The notes beneath the pieces were generated by a model, which was not told the DNA's origin, searched no databases, and saw nothing but the letters and a program-made list of their open reading frames with translations. Shown here piece by piece: positions 60,532 through 64,000 of a stretch of 64,000 bases of DNA. Position 1 is the first letter of the stretch. The number at the start of each line of letters is the position of its first letter. The DNA is from Pollutimonas nitritireducens. GTDB taxonomy: Bacteria; Pseudomonadota; Gammaproteobacteria; Burkholderiales; Burkholderiaceae_B. Both the position numbers and the translations under genes were made by a program. The DNA lies in contig NZ_PDNV01000001.1 in the NCBI RefSeq assembly GCF_002849615.1, forward strand, positions 372,001 to 436,000. The letters run 5' to 3'.

Positions 60532-62331
60532 ATGCGTACCTGCTATACCGGCGAGGTCAATAAAGACCATTTGAACCAGACAGTAACCTTGTTCGGGTGG
60601 GTCCATCGTCGCCGCGACCACGGCGGAGTCATCTTCATCGATCTGCGCGATCGGGCCGGACTGGCACAGATTGTGGTGGATCCCGATAACGAGGAAGCGT
60701 TCAAGACGGCCGAGTCCATACGCAACGAGTTCTGCGTGCGCATTACCGGCCTTGTTCGCCAGCGGCCCGAAGGCACCAGCAACCCCGATCTGGCTTCTGG
60801 CGACATCGAGATTCTGTGCCGTGAAATCGAGATCCTGAATGCGTCGGTGACACCGCCGTTCCAGCTCGATGACGACAATTTGTCCGAAACGACGCGGCTT
60901 ACACACCGTGTGCTAGATCTGCGCCGCCCGCAAATGCAGCGTAACCTGATGTTGCGTTACCGTGTTTCCATCGAAGTGCGCAAGTTCCTGGATAACCTGG
61001 GCTTCATCGATATTGAAACCCCCATGCTCACCAAGAGCACGCCCGAAGGTGCCCGCGACTACCTTGTTCCTTCCCGCGTGAATGCCGGCGAGTTCTTTGC
61101 CTTGCCGCAATCGCCCCAGTTGTTCAAGCAGATGTTGATGGTGGCGGGCTTCGATCGCTACTATCAGATCACCAAGTGCTTTCGCGACGAAGACCTGCGC
61201 GCCGATCGCCAGCCTGAATTCACACAGATCGATTGCGAAACGTCGTTCCTGAACGAAGTACAGATCCGTGAGATATTCGAAGGCATGATCCGTCACGTAT
61301 TTTCCAGCGTACAGCACGTGGAATTGCCGAGCTCCTTCCCCACCATGACATGGGAAGAGGCGATGCTCCGTTACGGTTCGGATAAACCAGACCTGCGCGT
61401 CAAGCTGGAATTTGTCGACGTTGGCGATCTGATGCGCGAAGTGGACTTCAAGGTGTTCTCCGCGCCAGCCAACGATCCGGCCAGCCGCGTCGTGGCCTTG
61501 CGTGTGCCTGGCGGCGGCGCCATGCCCCGCAGCGAAATCGATGCTTACACCAAGTTCGTGGGCATATATGGCGCCAAGGGGCTGGCGTATATCAAGGTGA
61601 ATGACGCTGCTGCCATCCCTGAAGGGCTGCAGTCGCCTATCGTCAAGAACATCCATGTAGACGTCCTGACGCAACTTATCGAGCGCACCGGCGCCCAGAG
61701 CGGCGACCTGATCTTTTTCGGCGCCGACAAGGCCAAGGTCGTCAACGATGCCATTGGCGCGTTACGCGTGAAAATCGGTCATAGCGAGTTCGGCAAGGAG
61801 TCCGGACTATTCGAGGCCGGCTGGAAACCTCTGTGGGTGGTCGATTTTCCCATGTTCGAGTATGACGAGGACGAGGGCCGTTATTTCGCCGCGCATCATC
61901 CGTTCACCAGCCCCAAGGACGGTCATGAAAACTTCCTGGAAACTGACCCCAGCCAAGCGCTGGCCAAGGCGTATGATATGGTCTTGAACGGCTGGGAAGT
62001 GGGTGGCGGCTCGGTGCGTATCCATCGTGCCGATGTGCAAAGCAAAGTGTTTGGTGCCCTGAATATCGGCCCCGAGGAAGCCCGCGAGAAATTCGGTTTC
62101 CTGCTGGATGCCTTGCAGTACGGTGCGCCACCGCATGGCGGCGTGGCATTCGGCCTGGACCGTCTGGTCACCATGATGGCGGGCGCGGAATCCATACGCG
62201 ACGTTATCGCGTTCCCCAAGACGCAACGCGCCCAATGCCTGCTCACGCAAGCGCCTTCTCCGGTCGACGAAAAACAGTTGCGCGAACTGCACATTCGTTT
62301 GCGCAGCCCCGAAGCCAAACCAGCGCAGTAA
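60532..62331 (+). CDS. aspS: Aspartyl-tRNA synthetase
   Basis: A 599-residue class II synthetase. The N-terminal OB anticodon domain has [14 protein letters not shown]. Motif 2 is [18 protein letters not shown] and motif 3 [14 protein letters not shown]; the bacterial GAD insertion lies between them. The ATG at 60532 is preferred over the TTG three bases earlier, with CGGAG upstream. Many proteobacterial betas use a nondiscriminating enzyme that also charges tRNA-Asn; this cannot be decided here. Confidence 0.96.
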   Translation: MRTCYTGEVNKDHLNQTVTLFGWVHRRRDHGGVIFIDLRDRAGLAQIVVDPDNEEAFKTAESIRNEFCVRITGLVRQRPEGTSNPDLASGDIEILCREIEILNASVTPPFQLDDDNLSETTRLTHRVLDLRRPQMQRNLMLRYRVSIEVRKFLDNLGFIDIETPMLTKSTPEGARDYLVPSRVNAGEFFALPQSPQLFKQMLMVAGFDRYYQITKCFRDEDLRADRQPEFTQIDCETSFLNEVQIREIFEGMIRHVFSSVQHVELPSSFPTMTWEEAMLRYGSDKPDLRVKLEFVDVGDLMREVDFKVFSAPANDPASRVVALRVPGGGAMPRSEIDAYTKFVGIYGAKGLAYIKVNDAAAIPEGLQSPIVKNIHVDVLTQLIERTGAQSGDLIFFGADKAKVVNDAIGALRVKIGHSEFGKESGLFEAGWKPLWVVDFPMFEYDEDEGRYFAAHHPFTSPKDGHENFLETDPSQALAKAYDMVLNGWEVGGGSVRIHRADVQSKVFGALNIGPEEAREKFGFLLDALQYGAPPHGGVAFGLDRLVTMMAGAESIRDVIAFPKTQRAQCLLTQAPSPVDEKQLRELHIRLRSPEAKPAQ

Positions 62332-62346
62332 CAAGAGGGGGCCGCA

Positions 62347-63201
62347 GTGTCGGTAATCCGGGTCGTAAGCTATAACATTCACAAGGGTCGCTCGGCAATG
62401 GGCAGCCGTGAGTCGTTGGCAGAATTGCGGCTCGGGCTTTATAACCTTGGCCCCGATCTGGCCTTTCTGCAGGAGGTCCAGGGCCGCAATCAATCCCGGT
62501 CCAGCCTTCACGCCCAGCATGAGTCCTTGGGCGCCGTGCTTTGCATGGAAACCGCCTATGGTTGCAACGCCGTACGCGACCATACCGATCACGGCAACGC
62601 CTTGCTATCGCGTTTTCCCATTCTGAAACACGAAAACCAGGACATTTCCGATCACAAGATGGAGCAGCGCGGGATCCTGCACGCGGTGGTCGAAATCGGC
62701 AGTACACCCGTGCATTGCCTGGTGGTCCATCTGGGTTTGTTCGCCGGCGGGCGTTCGCGACAAGTGGCCGCCCTGGTCGAACGGATCAAGCGGCTGGTGC
62801 CGGACGATGAGCCGGTGCTCGTCGCCGGCGACTTCAACGACTGGAACAATCGCCTGGCGCCATTGTTCGTCCAGCAATTGGGTTTGTACGAAGTGTTTGC
62901 CATTGCGCCGCAAAATATCGAGCCCGGCAATTTGCGTGGATCGGTTGCGCGCTGGCGCGACGGCTTGCGTTCATTACCCAAGCCTTTGCCTTTGGCCCAG
63001 CAAGTACATCAGTTGGGCATCAACGGGGCGGCGCGCCTGATTCCTCCGCCACGCACCTTTCCCGCCGCGTTTCCCTGGCTGCGTCTCGACCGTATCTACC
63101 AGCGCGGTTTCGCGGTGCGCAGTGCACGGGTGCTGCACGGTTCGCCCTGGAAGCAGCTATCCGACCATGCTCCCCTGGTTGCCGAGCTTGAGTTGCCGTG
63201 A
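62347..63201 (+). CDS. Endonuclease/exonuclease/phosphatase family protein
   Basis: A 284-residue EEP-fold metal hydrolase. Motifs are VVSYNIHKGRS (Asn), FLQEVQGRN (metal Glu), LVAGDFNDWNN (Asp/Asn), a later LDRIYQRG and the catalytic SDHAPLV at the C-terminus. It starts at GTG 62347 after AAGAGGGG. The stop overlaps the GTG of the next gene, a cardiolipin synthase, a pairing known from the YbhP-ClsB order in enterobacteria. It may act on lipids or nucleic acid. Confidence 0.88.
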   Translation: MSVIRVVSYNIHKGRSAMGSRESLAELRLGLYNLGPDLAFLQEVQGRNQSRSSLHAQHESLGAVLCMETAYGCNAVRDHTDHGNALLSRFPILKHENQDISDHKMEQRGILHAVVEIGSTPVHCLVVHLGLFAGGRSRQVAALVERIKRLVPDDEPVLVAGDFNDWNNRLAPLFVQQLGLYEVFAIAPQNIEPGNLRGSVARWRDGLRSLPKPLPLAQQVHQLGINGAARLIPPPRTFPAAFPWLRLDRIYQRGFAVRSARVLHGSPWKQLSDHAPLVAELELP

Positions 63202-64000
63202 ACGCTTCCATGGCGCGTAGAACATTGCGCTTGAAGTGGCACGAAGGCAATCATATTGAACTCCTGCGCAATGGCGAGGAATTTTTTCCCGCCCTTTGCG
63301 CCGCGATCTCGGCCGCCAAACGCAAGGTCCATCTGGAAACTTATATCTTCAACCTGGACAAGACCGGTTTTCTGGTACTGGATCATCTGCGGGACGCCTG
63401 CGCGCGAGGCATTAAAGTGCGCGTGGTGATCGATGGATTCGGGAGTCATGAGCATGCCAGGGAAATAGGTGCGAGGTTGGCCAGTATGGGAGCGCAATTC
63501 CGTGTCTATCGCCCGGAACCCACTGGTCTGCGCCATATGAAATTTGACCTGCGCCGCTTGCGCCGCCTGCACAGGAAAGTGACAGTGGTCGACGAGCGTG
63601 TCGCCTTCGTGGGCGGTATAAACATACTGGACGATTATGTGGACGTACCAGACGATGGAAAAGGCGCGCGTCCGCGGTTCGACTTTGCCGTGCGCCTGCA
63701 GGGCCCTATTGTGGACGACTTGGCACGCGCGCAGCGCGCCCTGTGGCTTCGTATGGCATGGCGGCGGCGCGACGACTGGGCGACTTTTTATCGGCGCTTG
63801 AAGGAATGGAGCAAGCGGCGCAGTTTGCGCGTGAAAGCTCCGGTCGTTCCACTGGACGGGCATGGACACCGGGCGGCGCTGCTATTGCGAGACAATCTGC
63901 GATTTCGCCAGACGATCGAAGATGCGTACCTGGGCACCATGGAAAATGCCCGTCACGACATTCTTATCGCCAATGCCTATTTCTTTCCTGGCCGACGCCT
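63198..64000 (+). CDS. Cardiolipin synthase (ClsB-like phospholipase D family), partial
   Basis: Open to the right edge (about 267 codons seen). The first HKD motif is H125-x-K127-x4-D132 in RLHRKVTVVDERVAFVGG, followed by GIN. The second HKD lies beyond the window. The start is the GTG at 63198, overlapping the previous stop; an ATG at 63210 is the alternative. The enzyme joins phosphatidyl groups to form cardiolipin at the inner membrane. The pairing with the EEP gene matches ybhP-clsB. Confidence 0.88.
   Translation, partial: MNASMARRTLRLKWHEGNHIELLRNGEEFFPALCAAISAAKRKVHLETYIFNLDKTGFLVLDHLRDACARGIKVRVVIDGFGSHEHAREIGARLASMGAQFRVYRPEPTGLRHMKFDLRRLRRLHRKVTVVDERVAFVGGINILDDYVDVPDDGKGARPRFDFAVRLQGPIVDDLARAQRALWLRMAWRRRDDWATFYRRLKEWSKRRSLRVKAPVVPLDGHGHRAALLLRDNLRFRQTIEDAYLGTMENARHDILIANAYFFPGRR

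Overview
The window looks like chromosomal DNA from a betaproteobacterium of the order Burkholderiales, most likely the family Alcaligenaceae (a Bordetella/Achromobacter/Pusillimonas-type organism). The reasons are a moderately high GC content, familiar housekeeping strings (lysA-lptM, mrcA, aroK-aroB-dgt, uvrA-MFS-ssb, fmdB-DUF502-aspS-EEP-cls), three orphan Bug/TctC periplasmic receptors, and a betaproteobacterial-type cyanophycin locus with two synthetases. The genus is an inference from gene content, not from a marker tree.

Layout. 1-11.7 kb is housekeeping: lysine, peptidoglycan, shikimate, dNTP and DNA repair genes. 11.7-14.7 kb is a scar: an N-terminal integrase fragment, a frameshifted IS66-type tnpB, the unsaturated fatty acid pair fabA-fabB and a truncated AhpD-like gene. 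14.7-18.6 kb holds a DTW-domain tRNA-modifying enzyme, an MFS exporter that appears to start at an AUU codon, a P-loop ATPase and a LysR regulator. 18.7-27.6 kb is catabolic and rich in D-amino-acid-related functions: Bug receptors, a PdxA2-like dehydrogenase, an aspartate/glutamate racemase, an N-acyl-D-amino-acid deacylase, an N-carbamoyl-D-amino-acid hydrolase and a PEP mutase/isocitrate lyase-type enzyme, plus a decayed gluconolactonase.

27.6-36.6 kb is the most unusual block. It contains a Bacillus-Tgl-like transglutaminase-fold protein with altered active site, a DUF1854 protein coupled to an ABC exporter with an extra N-terminal domain, and, divergently, two cyanophycin synthetases (a short cphA' lacking the last Mur-ligase domain, and a full-length cphA). 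The divergent promoter carries a strong inverted repeat. 36.7-42.9 kb adds a dienelactone hydrolase, a D-cysteine desulfhydrase/cysteate lyase, a complete gltIJKL-type acidic amino acid importer and a second aspartate/glutamate racemase. Taken together, the window could supply aspartate (import, racemisation, deacylation) and store it as the Asp-Arg polymer cyanophycin. That link is inference.

42.9-47.3 kb holds a 2OG-Fe(II) oxygenase, N-formylglutamate deformylase, two aminotransferases and a small membrane protein. 47.4-55.1 kb is a GntR-centred sugar-acid or hydroxy-acid catabolic module with two arms (Bug receptor, enolase-superfamily enzyme and dehydrogenase on one side; D-hydroxyacid, semialdehyde and hydroxyisobutyrate-type dehydrogenases on the other). 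55.2-64 kb returns to housekeeping: ubiA, a GMC oxidoreductase, an antiporter, fmdB, DUF502, aspS, an EEP-family nuclease/phosphatase and a cardiolipin synthase cut by the window end. No tRNA, rRNA or CRISPR array was seen.
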